DNA of 64,000 nucleotides from Microvirga lupini (GCF_014191055.1 NZ_JACHWB010000005.1:180245-244244), one strand, 5' to 3'; positions 50,409 through 59,680 are shown, numbered from the stretch's first letter. The notes: generated by a model from the sequence alone, not told the origin. Translations and numbers: made by a program.

Positions 50409-51365
50409 ATGGACATTCTCTATAAGGTTTTCATCGAGCCCTTCGTCTTCATGGGCGAGGCGCCGGATCTCCTGATCCAGACCCTCTGGGAAGGCCTCGT
50501 TTCCGGCGTGCTCTACGCGTTGATCGCGCTCGGCTTCGTGCTGATCTTCAAGGCCTCGGGCGTGTTCAACTTCGCGCAAGGCATTATGGTCGTGTTCGCG
50601 GCCCTGACTCTTGTGGGCCTCTATGAGAAGGGCGTACCGGCCTTTCTAGCGCTGATCCTTGCGGTGCTCGTCATGCTCGTTCTCGCGGTCGTGGTGGAGC
50701 GAGTGGTGCTACGACCGCTGGTCAATCAGCCCGACATCATCCTGTTTATGGCGACCTTCGGGCTCACCTACTTCCTCATCGGCTTCGGCGAACTCATCTT
50801 CGGCGGCAATCCGAAGGAAATGATCACCGATGCCTTGTTCCTGCCCCAGGGCACGACGGAACTGGACATGCTGGGCGGAATGGTGCGCTTCCAGCACCTC
50901 GACATTGCGGCCGCCATCATTGCGTCGATTATGATCGGCTTGCTGGCGGTGTTCTTCTCCAAGACCCGGATCGGCCGGGCGCTGCGCGCGGTGGCGGACA
51001 GCCATAAGGCGGCGCTCTCCGTCGGCATCTCGCTCAACCAGATCTGGGTCATCGTCTGGTTTGCCGCCGGCATCGTGGCGCTGGTGGCAGGCATCATGTG
51101 GGGCGCCCGCTCCGGCGTATCCTTCTCGCTCCAGATCATCGCGCTGAAGGCGCTGCCTGTTCTCATCCTCGGCGGATTCACCTCCATCCCCGGCGCCATC
51201 ATCGGCGGGCTCATCATCGGGGTGGGCGAGAAGATCGGCGAGTTCTACTGGGGCCCGCTCGTGGGCGGCGGCATCGAGACGTGGCTTGCCTATGTGATCG
51301 CCCTGCTCTTCCTGCTCTACAGGCCGCAGGGTCTGTTCGGCGAAAAGATCATCGAACGGATTTAA
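50409..51365 (+). CDS. livH: ABC transporter permease, LivH type
   Basis: The 318-residue permease has about eight hydrophobic helices and the LivH start LWEGLVSGVLYALIALGFVL, then FNFAQGIMVVFAALTLVGLY, FFSKTRIGRALRAVADSHKA and ALKALPVLILGGFTSIPGAI. It forms the channel with LivM. Confidence 0.92.
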   Translation: MDILYKVFIEPFVFMGEAPDLLIQTLWEGLVSGVLYALIALGFVLIFKASGVFNFAQGIMVVFAALTLVGLYEKGVPAFLALILAVLVMLVLAVVVERVVLRPLVNQPDIILFMATFGLTYFLIGFGELIFGGNPKEMITDALFLPQGTTELDMLGGMVRFQHLDIAAAIIASIMIGLLAVFFSKTRIGRALRAVADSHKAALSVGISLNQIWVIVWFAAGIVALVAGIMWGARSGVSFSLQIIALKALPVLILGGFTSIPGAIIGGLIIGVGEKIGEFYWGPLVGGGIETWLAYVIALLFLLYRPQGLFGEKIIERI

Positions 51366-51378
51366 GAGGGGTCTTTCT

Positions 51379-52464
51379 GTGCTCTACCGTGAGGCCGGCC
51401 AGTTCAAAACCAACTATGTGGCAGACAGCGCCATCTTCCCCCTGCGCCAGGACAGGATCGGGCTCGGCCTCATCATCATCGCCGCCTATGCCCTGGCCTT
51501 CATGGGAAGTGACTTCCTGCTCCAAGCGGTTCTAATTCCATTCTTGGTGTTCTCGCTTGCCTCCATCGGGCTCAACATCCTGACCGGCTATACGGGCCTC
51601 TTGTCGTTGGGCACCGGCGCCTTCATGGGCGTGGGGGCATATGCCTGCTACAAGCTGATGACGGCCTTCCCGGAGGTGAACGTCATCGTCTGGATCTTCG
51701 TCTCCGGCTTCTTCTCCGCCGCCATCGGTGCCCTGTTCGGACTGCCCTCCTTGCGCATCAAGGGATTCTATCTGGCGGTTGCGACGCTTGCCGCGCAGTT
51801 CTTCCTGCAATGGTGCTTCATCCGCATTCCGTGGCTGGTGAACTACAACGTCTCGGGCGCGCTCGATGCCCCGCTGCGCACCCTGTTCGGCACACCGATC
51901 ATGGGTCCGAACGCCACGCCGCAGACGCGCTATCTCGTGGTGCTGACTATCGTGATCCTGCTCACCTGGCTCGCCTCGAACCTCGTCCACGGTCGTATCG
52001 GCCGTATGTGGATCGCGATCCGCGACATGGATCTGGCAGCCGAACTCATGGGCATTCGGCCCTTGCAGACCAAGCTGCTGGCATTCGCGGTATCGTCCTA
52101 TTATTGCGGCGTTGCCGGCGCGCTCCTAGTGTTCCTGTGGTATGGCGGCGCGGAATACGACGTGTTCAACATCAACCAGTCCTTCTTCATCCTGTTCATG
52201 GTGATTATCGGAGGACTGGGCAGTCTCATCGGCTCGTTCTTCGGCGCAGCGCTCATCTTCATCCTGCCGATCGTTCTCGGCATCGTGCTACCGGCCATGC
52301 TGTCACCCTTCGGCATCTCGGTGGGCGCGGACGTAATCGAGCACCTGCGCTTCATGATCGTGGGCGCGCTCATCATCTTTTTCCTGATCGTCGAACCGCA
52401 CGGCCTCGCGCGGCTCTGGCAGATCGGCAAGCAGAAGCTCCTGGTGTGGCCGTTCCCCTACTGA
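51379..52464 (+). CDS. livM: ABC transporter permease, LivM type
   Basis: The 361-residue permease starts at GTG. After a 30-residue cytosolic lead it shows LNILTGYTGLLSLGTGAFMG, LRIKGFYLAVATLAAQFFLQ, GRIGRMWIAIRDMDLAAELM and VIIGGLGSLIGSFFGAALIF, the LivM blocks, with about ten helices. It follows livH by 13 bp. Confidence 0.92.
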   Translation: MLYREAGQFKTNYVADSAIFPLRQDRIGLGLIIIAAYALAFMGSDFLLQAVLIPFLVFSLASIGLNILTGYTGLLSLGTGAFMGVGAYACYKLMTAFPEVNVIVWIFVSGFFSAAIGALFGLPSLRIKGFYLAVATLAAQFFLQWCFIRIPWLVNYNVSGALDAPLRTLFGTPIMGPNATPQTRYLVVLTIVILLTWLASNLVHGRIGRMWIAIRDMDLAAELMGIRPLQTKLLAFAVSSYYCGVAGALLVFLWYGGAEYDVFNINQSFFILFMVIIGGLGSLIGSFFGAALIFILPIVLGIVLPAMLSPFGISVGADVIEHLRFMIVGALIIFFLIVEPHGLARLWQIGKQKLLVWPFPY

Positions 52465-52539
52465 CGGTGAGCCCCAAGGAGACGAAAAGACGGAACAAGA
52501 ATTCGGCCACCGGTCGATACAACGGGAGGAAACGCAATC

Positions 52540-53862
52540 ATGTCGTTTCGCAAAATTGGTCTTGGATTAGCCGCCGCGACGATGCTCGCCGGCATGGCCC
52601 TGCCTGCGCTGGCGCAGGACTCGGTCTATGTTCCCCTCTTCACCTACCGCACCGGCCCCTTCGCCGGTTCCGGCACCCCCATTGCCGACGGCATGCACGA
52701 TTACCTGCGCATGCTCAATGAGCGCGACGGCGGCATCGGCGGCGTGAAGCTCGTTCTCGAGGAATGCGAGACCGGCTATGACACCAAGAAGGGCGTCGAG
52801 TGCTATGAATCGGTGAAGGGCAAAAATCCTGTCATCGTGAACCCGTGGTCGACCGGCATCACCCTGCCGCTCATTCCGCGCGCCTCCGTGGACAAGATCC
52901 CGATCCTGTCCATGGCCTATGGCCTCTCGGCCTCGGCCCGCGGCGACATCTTCCCCTGGGTGTTCAACCCGCCGGCCACCTACTGGGACGGCCTCTCGAT
53001 GATCGTGAAGTACATCGGCGAGAAGGAAGGCGGCCTGGAGAAACTGAAGGGCAAGAAGATCGGCTTCCTGCATCTCGACGCCGCCTTCGGCAAGGAGCCG
53101 ATTCCGCTGCTCCAGGAACTGGCGAAGGATATCGGCTTCGAAGTCGCCCTTTACCCGGTTGCCGCGCAGGACATGCAGAACCAGTCCTCGCAATGGCTAA
53201 GCGCCCGCCGCGACCGCCCCGACTACATGATCATGTGGGGCTGGGGCTCCATGAACGGCGCGGCCGTGAAGGAAGCCGTGCGCTCGGGCTATCCGATCGA
53301 CAAGTTCTACTCGGTCTGGTGGCCGGGCGAGGATGACGCCCGTTCCGGCGGCGCTGGCGCCAAGGGCTTCAAGATGCTCAACTGGCACGCGGTGGGAACG
53401 AACTTCCCGGCGATCCAGGACATCCAGAAGCATGTGGTCGACAAGGGCCTCTCCAAGGCTCCGAAGGACAAGGTCGGCGAGCTTCTCTACAACCGTGGCG
53501 TCTACAACTCGCTGCTGATCGCGGAGGGTATTGCTACTGCGCAGAAGCTCACCGGCAAGAAGGCCGTGACCGGCGAGGACGTGCGCCGCGGCATGGAGAA
53601 CATCAAGCTCGATCCGGCGCGCCTGAAGGAGCTCGGCCTCGAGGGCTTCACCGACCAGCTCGTGCTGTCCTGCGCCGATCACAATGGCCACCGTGCCGCC
53701 TTCATGCAGGAATGGGACGGCACCAAGTGGGTGAAGATCTCCAATCCCATCGAGCCCATGACCGACCGCGTGAAAGGGCAGCTTGAGGCCGCAGCGAAGG
53801 ACTATGCCGAAAAGAACGCCGGCTGGCCCAAGCGCACTGAGGCTTGCGACAAGGCGAGCTGA
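52540..53862 (+). CDS. Periplasmic substrate-binding protein (Leu/Ile/Val-binding superfamily)
   Basis: The 440-residue protein has a Sec signal (LGLAAATMLAGMALPALAQD). The mature type I periplasmic-binding fold includes FTYRTGPFAGSGTPIADGMH, LVLEECETGYDTKKGVECYE and ARRDRPDYMIMWGWGSMNGA. Length and the preserved Cys in CETGYD and CYE fit the larger subgroup that accompanies ligase-linked Liv systems, often for aromatic or other organic acids rather than amino acids. The ligand cannot be read from sequence. Confidence 0.88.
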   Translation: MSFRKIGLGLAAATMLAGMALPALAQDSVYVPLFTYRTGPFAGSGTPIADGMHDYLRMLNERDGGIGGVKLVLEECETGYDTKKGVECYESVKGKNPVIVNPWSTGITLPLIPRASVDKIPILSMAYGLSASARGDIFPWVFNPPATYWDGLSMIVKYIGEKEGGLEKLKGKKIGFLHLDAAFGKEPIPLLQELAKDIGFEVALYPVAAQDMQNQSSQWLSARRDRPDYMIMWGWGSMNGAAVKEAVRSGYPIDKFYSVWWPGEDDARSGGAGAKGFKMLNWHAVGTNFPAIQDIQKHVVDKGLSKAPKDKVGELLYNRGVYNSLLIAEGIATAQKLTGKKAVTGEDVRRGMENIKLDPARLKELGLEGFTDQLVLSCADHNGHRAAFMQEWDGTKWVKISNPIEPMTDRVKGQLEAAAKDYAEKNAGWPKRTEACDKAS

Positions 53863-53868
53863 GAACCT

Positions 53869-54001
53869 AACCCTCTCCCCTTCGCGGGAGAGGGTGACCC
53901 TTGTGTCAACAAGGGTCGGGAGAGGGACCGAGTTTGCTCGATGACTGCCCCTCTCCCGGCTCACTCCGTTCGCCACCCTCTCCCGCAGAGGGGAGAGGGT
54001 T
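53869..54001. repeat. Intergenic palindromic repeat between the binding-protein and livF genes
   Basis: AACCCTCTCCCCTTCGCGGG at the left end is mirrored by CCGCAGAGGGGAGAGGGTT at the right. Internal arms (GGGAGAGGGTG, CACCCTCTCCCG and GACCCTTGTTGACA-like pairs) are also present. Such CCCTCTCCC palindromes are dispersed in several Rhizobiales genomes. It may act as an RNA stabiliser or attenuator within the liv operon. Confidence 0.8.
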
Positions 54002-54012
54002 GAGAGGCTTTC

Positions 54013-54843
54013 ATGACCGCCGCTTTACAGCCTGCTCCTGCCCAAACCGTCCTCACGGTCAATAACATCGAGGTCGTCTACGACCACGTGATCCTCGTGC
54101 TCAAAGGTGTCTCGCTCACCGTGCCCAAGGGCGGCATCGTGGCGCTCCTTGGTGCGAACGGCGCTGGCAAGACAACGACCCTGAAGGCCATCTCCAACCT
54201 GCTGCGGGCCGAGCGCGGCGAGGTGACGAAGGGCTCGATCCAATTCAATGCCGAGCGCGTCGACAAGCTCTCGCCGAACGAACTCGTGCGCCGTGGCTGC
54301 ATCCAGGTGCTGGAGGGCCGCCACTGCTTCGGCCATCTCACCATTGAAGAAAACCTGCTCACCGGCGCCTTCACGCGCAAAGACGGCAATGCCGCCATCC
54401 GGCGCGACCTAGAAGCGATCTACGAATACTTCCCGCGTCTCAAGCAGCGGCGCACATCCATGGCGGGCTACACTTCCGGCGGCGAGCAGCAGATGTGCGC
54501 CATCGGCCGGGCCATGATGTCCAAGCCCTCGATGATCCTGCTCGACGAACCTTCCATGGGGCTCGCACCACAGATCGTCGAGGAGATCTTCGAGATCGTG
54601 CGCAAGCTCAATGCGACGGAGGGCGTGTCCTTCCTGCTCGCGGAGCAGAACACCAACATGGCGCTCAAATACGCCACCTACGGCTACATCCTTGAGACCG
54701 GACGCGTGGTGATGGACGGGCCGGCGCAGATGCTTCGCGAGAACGAGGACGTGAAGGAGTTCTATCTCGGCGTGTCGGAGGGCGATCGCAAATCCTTCCG
54801 CGCCGTGAAGAGCTATAAGCGGCGCAAGCGCTGGTTGGCTTGA
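54013..54843 (+). CDS. livF: Branched-chain-amino-acid-type ABC transporter ATPase (LivF-like)
   Basis: The 276-residue ATPase has Walker A LLGANGAGKTTTLKAISNLL, CIQVLEGRHCFGHLTIEENL, signature YTSGGEQQMCAIGRAMMSKP and Walker B MILLDEPSMGLAPQIVEEIF. The C-terminal 40 residues (FYLGVSEGDRKSFRAVKSYK) include the LivF ending plus a basic extension. Confidence 0.92.
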   Translation: MTAALQPAPAQTVLTVNNIEVVYDHVILVLKGVSLTVPKGGIVALLGANGAGKTTTLKAISNLLRAERGEVTKGSIQFNAERVDKLSPNELVRRGCIQVLEGRHCFGHLTIEENLLTGAFTRKDGNAAIRRDLEAIYEYFPRLKQRRTSMAGYTSGGEQQMCAIGRAMMSKPSMILLDEPSMGLAPQIVEEIFEIVRKLNATEGVSFLLAEQNTNMALKYATYGYILETGRVVMDGPAQMLRENEDVKEFYLGVSEGDRKSFRAVKSYKRRKRWLA

Positions 54844-54948
54844 GCTTGGTATGTGCCGAACCGCACTTGACGCAACGTCATAGCTTTTCTTAGGGTCCGT
54901 TCCCGTGAGAGGTGAATTGCTCACGCTATACGTTACTGGGGGCACTCC

Positions 54949-55338
54949 ATGGACTTTTCTCAAGCAATCAGAATCTGTCTCAACAAATACGCCACCTTCT
55001 CAGGACGCGCCCAGCGTTCGGAGTACTGGTACTTCTTCCTGTTCATGGTGGTCGTGAACATCGTCGCCAGCGTTCTGGACTCTGCGATCTTCGGCGACAT
55101 TCCGGTCCTCTATTTCATCGCCACTCTGGCTCTTCTGGTCCCCAGTATTGCGGCTGGCGTACGCCGCCTGCACGATACCGACAAGTCGGGCTGGTGGCTG
55201 CTGCTCGGCCTCATCCCAGTGGTTGGCGCCATCGTGCTGATCGTATTCTTCTGCCAGCACGGCACTGTTGGACCAAACCAGTTCGGACCGGATCCGCTGC
55301 AGGCGTCGATTGCGAACGCCCATATGGCCCGCGCCTAA
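54949..55338 (+). CDS. DUF805 membrane protein
   Basis: The 129-residue protein starts DFSQAIRICLNKYATFSGRA and has RSEYWYFFLFMVVVNIVASV, GVRRLHDTDKSGWWLLLGLI and a final helix, the DUF805 pattern with RAxRxEYW and RRLHDxxxSGWW. There are about four membrane helices. The function is unknown. It interrupts the transporter/ligase block with its own spacing, so it may be independently transcribed. Confidence 0.9.
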   Translation: MDFSQAIRICLNKYATFSGRAQRSEYWYFFLFMVVVNIVASVLDSAIFGDIPVLYFIATLALLVPSIAAGVRRLHDTDKSGWWLLLGLIPVVGAIVLIVFFCQHGTVGPNQFGPDPLQASIANAHMARA

Positions 55339-55430
55339 AACTCTGTCTGGACTGGCATGTTACGGGAGAGATCATCGGACAGCACCGGCGATCTCTCCAA
55401 ACACCATCAAGTTGAACGAGGGACACGCTC

Positions 55431-56663
55431 TTGGCAGATCATTATGATGCTCTCGAAACCCGTGATCCCGCCGAGCGCGAGGCTTCGCTCTTCGCGCGGC
55501 TTCCTGGAATCCTGAAGCAGGCTATGCGTTCGCCGGCCTATGCCGAGCGGCTGAACGGCATCGATCCCGCCGGTATCGTGAGCCGCGAGGCTCTCGCGAC
55601 CTTGCCCGTGCTGCGCAAAGCCGAACTGCCGGGGCTGCAGAAGGCCGCCCTCCCCTTTGGGGGCTTCGTGGGCGATGCGCCAGGCTCATTCGGCCGCCTC
55701 TTCACGTCACCCGGTCCGATCTTCGAGCCGGAGGCAGCTGTCGCCGATCCATGGCGATCCGCGCGCGGATTGTTCGCCGCAGGCTTTCGGCGCGGCGACG
55801 TGGTACTCAATACCTTCAGCTATCATCTCACTCCCGGCGGCTTCATCATGGATTCCGGCGCGCGGGCCCTAGGTTGTGCCGTCATTCCGGCCGGTCCCGG
55901 CAACACAGAGCAGCAATTCGAGCTGATCGAGGCCTACCGCCCGGTTGCCTATTGCGGCACGCCGGACTTTCTCAAGATCCTGCTCGACAGCGCTGCGGTG
56001 GCGGGACGCGACATGTCGTCGATCAGGCGCGCGCTCGTGTCGGGGGCAGCCTTCCCGAAGTCGCTGCAGGAGGAGTTCTCCTCCAAGGGCATCGAGGCTT
56101 ATCAGGCCTACGCCACGGCTGATCTCGGCTTCATCGCCTATGAGACCGCCGGGCGCGAAGGGCTTGTGGTGAATGAGGACATCATCGTCGAGATTGTCCG
56201 GCCAGGAACCGGCGACCCTGTTGCTGAAGGCGAGGTGGGCGAGATCGTCGTCACCACCCTCGATCCGCACCACACCTTCGTTCGCTTGGCCCTTGGCGAT
56301 CTGACCGCCGTCATGGCGGGTGCGAGTTCCTGCGGGCGCACCAATATGCGCGTCAAGGGCTGGATGGGCCGGGCCGATCAGGCCACAAAGGTCAAGGGCA
56401 TGTTCGTGCGCCCCGAGCAGGTGGCGGAGATCGGCCGGCGACATCCGGAGCTGGGGCGCCTGCGCCTGATCGTAACCCGCGAGGGCGAGACGGACGCGAT
56501 GACCCTGGCGGCGGAAACGGCCAAGCCCAGCGATGACCTCGCCGCTGCCGTCGGCGCGACGTTGCAAAGCGTCGCCAAGTTGAAGGGCATCGTGACCCTT
56601 ACCCCGCCCGGGGCGCTCCCGAACGACGGGAAGGTCATCGCCGATGAGCGCAAATACGATTGA
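55431..56663 (+). CDS. Phenylacetate-CoA ligase-like protein
   Basis: The 410-residue protein follows the PaaK layout (RLPGILKQAMRSPAYAERLN, LATLPVLRKAELPGLQ, VLNTFSYHLTPGGFIMDSGA, VAYCGTPDFLKILLDSA, YATADLGFIAYETAGREGLV, and the C-terminal RADQATKVKGMFVRPEQVAE). The usual SSGTTG-type phosphate loop is replaced by FTSPGPIFEP, so ATP binding may differ; related shortened PaaK proteins share this. It starts at TTG 55431 with CGAGGGA upstream. Placement after the ABC transporter suggests a role with the same substrate. Confidence 0.8.
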   Translation: MADHYDALETRDPAEREASLFARLPGILKQAMRSPAYAERLNGIDPAGIVSREALATLPVLRKAELPGLQKAALPFGGFVGDAPGSFGRLFTSPGPIFEPEAAVADPWRSARGLFAAGFRRGDVVLNTFSYHLTPGGFIMDSGARALGCAVIPAGPGNTEQQFELIEAYRPVAYCGTPDFLKILLDSAAVAGRDMSSIRRALVSGAAFPKSLQEEFSSKGIEAYQAYATADLGFIAYETAGREGLVVNEDIIVEIVRPGTGDPVAEGEVGEIVVTTLDPHHTFVRLALGDLTAVMAGASSCGRTNMRVKGWMGRADQATKVKGMFVRPEQVAEIGRRHPELGRLRLIVTREGETDAMTLAAETAKPSDDLAAAVGATLQSVAKLKGIVTLTPPGALPNDGKVIADERKYD

Positions 56664-56802
56664 ACCGCTCCGCTTTCATCCCGGCAATCCGGCTTTGCGT
56701 GAATGCAATGACAGCCAAGCTTACCAGCCTTGAACGCCTGACTCTCAGTTCATAAGCTCAAGCTCGACGGTGATTCGGAAAAACCGGAAAAGATGAGGAA
56801 TC

Positions 56803-56834
56803 ACAAAAAGAAAGAGCACCCCAAAGGGTGCTCT
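56803..56834 (-). terminator. Rho-independent terminator (minus strand)
   Basis: AGAGCACCC (56813-56821) pairs with GGGTGCTCT (56826-56834). On the minus strand the stem is followed by a TTTCTTTTTG tract. No minus-strand gene ends within 300 bp, so it may be a backup terminator for the beta-barrel gene or end an unseen RNA. Confidence 0.75.
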
Positions 56835-57098
56835 AAGGTGTCCGGCCGTAGGGGCAAAAATGACCGGAGATGCCTAATAACGCAGGTGCCAAAAGTTAGT
56901 TCCAAAGTTTTTTGAAAAATTTTTTGTAGCCGGAACAGCGCCTCAATGAGGTCACGTTTTCCGGGTCTAGAGCTGAGCTTCCCGTGGGGGCAACTACGGG
57001 CCGGGGCCGCGACCACAGATCCTCCAAGGACGGGTCGCGGCCATTCTCCTCTTCAGCACCTGCCACTGCCCCTTCGCCCGATCCTACGAACAAAAGTA

Positions 57099-57118
57099 GG
57101 CCCGGGTTGCCCCGGGCC
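57099..57118 (-). terminator. Terminator of the outer-membrane protein gene
   Basis: GGCCCGGG/CCCGGGCC forms a perfect 8-bp stem around TTGC, 25 bp after the stop at 57143, followed on the minus strand by TACTTTTG. The rest of 56664-57098 holds no supported gene; an unusual TTTTTTGAAAAATTTTTT tract lies near 56910. Confidence 0.65.
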
Positions 57119-57142
57119 AGTTCTGTTGATGATGCGACGATA

Positions 57143-57919
57143 TCAATAGGTGCCGAACTTGAAGTTCAGCTTGGCACGGGCAATGAAGAAGTCGTTGTCG
57201 TCGTTGCCGATATCTGGCGCGAATACGTCGACCGCCGGCCCGCCTCCGCTAGGCGTGAACGTTCCGACGAAGCCGTCGCCGTTGTCATTGTCGTCGTCGA
57301 AGCCGAGCCAGAGCCCCTCGACGCCGAATGTGACGGCTGAGGAACCGAACCAGTTCACCGGCAATGCCCATTCGACACCGCCGCCAGCGACCCAGCCCGT
57401 GTTGTTATCCGTATAGGCCAGACCGCCGGTGGCGTAGATCAGGACCCGATCGAATGCGACACCCGCACGCACACGCAACGTGCCGAACCAGTCTGACAGG
57501 TCATCTCTGAACTCACCGGGCACGAAGGTCCCAGGAGCCGCGGCCGGCACGAAGCTGACCCGCACGTCCTGATTGGTGTCGGCCCACTGGATATCGGTCT
57601 CAAGACCGAGCACGAACGATCCGATCTGGTAGTTGTACCCGATCTGGGCGCCGCCCGTGAAGCCGCCGTCATTGTTGTTGTCGAAGAACAGCGTACCAGG
57701 GGCCCCGCCGCCGATGATTACGGACTCACTATCATCGTTGCGCCAGCCCCAGCCGGCATTCACACCGGCATAGAAGCCCGTCCAGGTGAAAATGGGGGCA
57801 GCCGCGATGATCGGTGCTGGAGGAGCGGAGCGGACGGGAAGGTCGGCAGCTGAGGCAGCGGCTGCAGCAAGCGTCACGCCTGCAACCCCTGCAAGGAGGT
57901 TAATTACGCACTTTCTCAT
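57143..57919 (-). CDS. Outer-membrane beta-barrel protein (Omp25/31-like)
   Basis: The 258-residue protein has a Sec signal (LLAGVAGVTLAAAAASAADL) followed by a Pro/Ala linker. The barrel starts with the family motif FTWTGFYAGVNAGWGW and contains GGAQIGYNYQIGSFVLGLET, WFGTLRVRAGVAFDRVLIYA and TGGLAY, ending in ARAKLNFKFGTY with a terminal aromatic. This is the Omp25/Omp31 family of Rhizobiales. AAAGGGG precedes ATG 57919. An Asp/Asn-rich loop (GFDDDNDNGDGF) may bind cations. Confidence 0.88.
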   Translation of the reverse strand: MRKCVINLLAGVAGVTLAAAAASAADLPVRSAPPAPIIAAAPIFTWTGFYAGVNAGWGWRNDDSESVIIGGGAPGTLFFDNNNDGGFTGGAQIGYNYQIGSFVLGLETDIQWADTNQDVRVSFVPAAAPGTFVPGEFRDDLSDWFGTLRVRAGVAFDRVLIYATGGLAYTDNNTGWVAGGGVEWALPVNWFGSSAVTFGVEGLWLGFDDDNDNGDGFVGTFTPSGGGPAVDVFAPDIGNDDNDFFIARAKLNFKFGTY

Positions 57920-58112
57920 AACCGTAACCCCTTTATGTGAGGACTCACGGGAGAAAACTACGCTTATTTCCAAAGCCAAGGCTATGACAAAGACGCAACA
58001 CCAGGAAAATCTGTAAGTATTCAATAGGCAAAATAGTAGTACTACTTTTGATATAAAGAATATTATCCAAGCAAATAGAAAACAATTCTCCTAGTAAGAA
58101 CTTTAAATCGAA

Positions 58113-58213
58113 TTGACAATACTTATTTCACATGCGCTAATAGTCATGTTTTCGGCTTGACAACCGAAGGCGAGGAGATCACTCAACCCTGCCCTACCGG
58201 GCGGGGTTTTTTC
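58113..58213 (+). ncRNA. Candidate small RNA: promoter, stem-loop and terminator without a gene
   Basis: TTGACA (58113-58118) and GCTAAT (58136-58141) are spaced by 17 bp, predicting a start near 58148. The next 65 nt contain TTCGG/CCGAA and then a strong terminator: AACCCTGCCC (58185-58194) pairing with GGGCGGGGTT (58199-58208), followed by TTTTT. No reading frame fits between. It diverges from the outer-membrane protein gene, a common setting for regulatory RNAs. The remainder of 57920-58311 shows only the inverted repeat at 58273. Confidence 0.5.
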
Positions 58214-58272
58214 TGGAAGCATCGCCTTTGGCGCCCGCTGGATCCGAACGATGCGCCAGCCAAAAGTTGAAT

Positions 58273-58309
58273 CATCGGATTGGATCCCAAAAGCGGATCC
58301 AATCCGATG
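58273..58309. repeat. Perfect 15-bp inverted repeat
   Basis: CATCGGATTGGATCC and GGATCCAATCCGATG pair perfectly around CAAAAGC, 3 bp after the stop of the minus-strand HTH gene. There is no T-run. The sequence resembles a dispersed rhizobial intergenic palindrome (CATCGGAT...ATCCGATG) and may also stabilise the transcript end. Confidence 0.75.
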
Positions 58310-58311
58310 CT

Positions 58312-58761
58312 CTAGAGATCGCCCAGCAGCAATTGAGCCTGGCCGCTTGCCTTCGGGTTCGGACGCTTTCTGTCGGAAGGTGCCGCGGCCCTAATCTCGC
58401 GGTTTCCAGTTCGCTTCCGATCGTTTGGAGTGGCCATGCGCGCTTTGGCTTGGTCCCGTGCGATGGCCTCCGGGGCGGACGGGTTGTCGTCCAGCCACTT
58501 GCCGCGCTTGATCACCTCGTTCACGCGGCCCTGGTTGACACCGAGCTGAAAGGCGATTTCCTGCTGAGTCATCTCCGTCGTGGCGTGAAGCTCCAAGATG
58601 CGCCGCGCCAGTTCCGGCGTCATCTTCTTCCCGGCGATCCGTCGCGCTGGTGTCACTGAACGCTTGGTGCGATCCCGCTCCCTAAGCTTCTGCAGGATCG
58701 CGAGCGCCATGTGCATTCCCTGCTCACGCAGGGCATCCTCGAATTCCTTGAGCGTGGTCAA
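58312..58761 (-). CDS. Helix-turn-helix protein
   Basis: The 149-residue protein has a helical N-terminus (EFEDALREQGMHMALAILQK) and a central HTH: MTPELARRILELHATTEMTQ, then QEIAFQLGVNQGRVNEVIKR. A basic disordered tail follows (NDRKRTGNREIRAAAPSDRK). It is probably a small transcription regulator; the target is unknown. Confidence 0.7.
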   Translation of the reverse strand: MTTLKEFEDALREQGMHMALAILQKLRERDRTKRSVTPARRIAGKKMTPELARRILELHATTEMTQQEIAFQLGVNQGRVNEVIKRGKWLDDNPSAPEAIARDQAKARMATPNDRKRTGNREIRAAAPSDRKRPNPKASGQAQLLLGDL

Positions 58762-58885
58762 ATCGAACGCACTCCTTCAGCGATAAGGAAGGCCTTCAAG
58801 GAAACAGGTACCCGGCTCCCAACCCGAAAACCCTTCGATGAGATAACGGCTACGCTCGGGGTTGGTTTCAGCAACGGCCGGGCGA

Positions 58886-59680
58886 TCAGTCCTCCTCTTC
58901 CTTGCAGGGCCAGGATTTCGGCTGAGATAACCCCTCCGGAAGTTTGGTCTGAGCCGTGCCACAGGCAATGTCGATCTGAGCCTGGGTGAGGCCGACAGCG
59001 CGGCTCAGGTCCGAACCGCCGACCTGAGCCAGGAACATGTATGTCCCGGTGAAATTTGCCCCCTGAAGATCAAGTCCGCTGAGACCCGCGCGGGACACGT
59101 TGGAGTAGCTGAAATCCACCCCTGTCACTTTGGCGCTCTGAAAGAGCACACGGGCGAGTTCGGCCTTGGAGAGGTTCGCCCCCGTCAGATCCGCGCCGCT
59201 GAAATCGGAGCGGTTCAGCTCGGCCTTGTTGAAATTCGCCCCTGCGGCCCTGACCTGGGCGAAATTGGAGCGGTTCATGTCCGACAGGACGAACATGGCT
59301 CCGGTCAAATTGGCCTGCCCGAAATTGGCGCGCCAGCCGAGGGCCTTGGTGAAGTCGGCGCGCGACAGGTCCGCTCCCTCGAAGCGGGTGCGGCTCACCT
59401 CGGTCTCGCTCAGGTTGGCCCCTGCCATTTTCGATGCTGCGAAGTCGCTCAACGTCAGCAGGGACCGTCGGAAAATGGTCCCGGTCAGATCCTCACCGGC
59501 GAGGACGAGGCGCGCTTTGGAGCATCCGGACCAGTCGGCACCCGGACCGGGCGCGTCCTGACATTTGGCCGCTGCCGACCCTGTGCAGAGGACAAGGAGG
59601 ATCAGGCCTCCCATGATCCGGCTCCCTGCTCCCACCGTTAGCGCTGACGCCCGCATATGCACGAACTCACGGTCCTCCAT
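58886..59680 (-). CDS. Exported pentapeptide-repeat protein
   Basis: The 264-residue protein has a signal peptide (IMGGLILLVLCTGSAAAKCQ). About 25 pentapeptides of the A(D/N)Lxx type follow (AGANLSETEVSRTRFEGADL, NRSDFSGADLTGANLSKAEL), forming a quadrilateral beta helix. Flanking Cys residues (KCQD, SGCSK, IACGT, WPCKE) suggest disulfides in the periplasm. The role is unknown. Alternative starts lie at 59656 and near 59614. Confidence 0.85.
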   Translation of the reverse strand: MEDREFVHMRASALTVGAGSRIMGGLILLVLCTGSAAAKCQDAPGPGADWSGCSKARLVLAGEDLTGTIFRRSLLTLSDFAASKMAGANLSETEVSRTRFEGADLSRADFTKALGWRANFGQANLTGAMFVLSDMNRSNFAQVRAAGANFNKAELNRSDFSGADLTGANLSKAELARVLFQSAKVTGVDFSYSNVSRAGLSGLDLQGANFTGTYMFLAQVGGSDLSRAVGLTQAQIDIACGTAQTKLPEGLSQPKSWPCKEEED

